NCBI GenBank assembly: GCA_947447375.1
Contig: CANFJB010000006.1
Span: forward strand, 105,457 to 169,456
Origin: Bacteroidota bacterium
Lineage (GTDB): Bacteria > Bacteroidota > Bacteroidia > Flavobacteriales > Flavobacteriaceae
Length of the DNA stretch: 64,000 nt
Reading direction: 5' to 3'
Position 1 is the stretch's first letter. Every line of letters begins with the position of its first letter. A program made the translations under genes and the position numbers. Below are positions 63,984 to 64,000 of this stretch, piece after piece. The notes under the pieces are model-generated. The model had not been told where the DNA came from. It saw only the letters and a list, made by a program, of their open reading frames with translations, and did not search any database.

Positions 63984-64000
63984 ATCGCGTCACGCAGGGC
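63984..64000 (+). repeat. Partial repeat of the truncated-tRNA tail (cut by window end)
   Basis: ATCGCGTCACGCAGGGC starts 2 bases after the GIY-YIG stop and matches 63538-63554 at 14 of 17 positions, all three differences being transitions. The hairpin half TCACG is kept. The remainder lies beyond the window. Confidence 0.6.

Overview
The window is AT-rich chromosomal DNA from a Bacteroidetes bacterium, almost certainly a Flavobacterium or close relative. The evidence is a fused SecDF, an OstA-like protein, DUF349, DUF5606 and DUF6588 proteins, a protein with a type B (gliding-motility-associated) C-terminal secretion domain, succinylase-type DapD, and many promoter -7 boxes of the Bacteroidetes form TAnnTTTG. 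I saw no rRNA, CRISPR array, insertion sequence or prophage.

Layout. (1) 1-8950 is an LPS/glycan locus. A plus-strand block holds a GT2 tail, a DxD glycosyltransferase, a WaaP/Kdo-kinase-like protein and a GT2. A minus-strand block runs GT87 - ArnC-like GT2 - polysaccharide deacetylase - GT9 - GT4, with an outer-membrane protein between the two blocks. (2) 8985-30838 is housekeeping: dapD, a small toxin-antitoxin pair abutting ruvX, a FUSC membrane protein, def, DUF5606, mazG, DUF349, aroE, TPR, a class III aminotransferase, OstA-like, nhaA, purA, a Fur-family regulator, a RelA/SpoT enzyme, an rRNA/tRNA methyltransferase and a T9SS-type surface protein. (3) 30931-41002 is a second polysaccharide locus: FemAB-like acyltransferase, DegT aminotransferase, FdtA-like ketoisomerase, Wzx flippase, acyltransferase 3 and five glycosyltransferases. 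It suggests a surface glycan containing a 3-amino-3,6-dideoxyhexose. (4) 41002-63358 is again core genome: ftsE, a large TPR protein with an outer-membrane barrel, a Gre-like protein, asnB, gyrB, DUF6588, mdh, secDF, a LytTR regulator, an epimerase, DUF4442, a PadR-PspC-GIN set and trxB. (5) 63476-64000 holds a tRNA promoter, a broken tRNA 5' half, an intact tRNA-Pro(TGG) and a small GIY-YIG nuclease gene.

Most interesting. Two copies of a structured intergenic element (19670-19752 and 59286-59354) share outer, middle and inner helices with compensating base changes; the second lies in the probable leader of the PadR-PspC transcript. The tRNA-Pro/GIY-YIG region looks like the footprint of a small nuclease cassette that targets a tRNA gene and leaves a truncated copy behind. 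The GT87/ArnC-like/deacetylase trio looks like a complete lipid-carrier-linked amino-sugar pathway for decorating LPS or lipid A.

Method limits: all calls come from reading sequence and translations. No database search, folding program or alignment was run.
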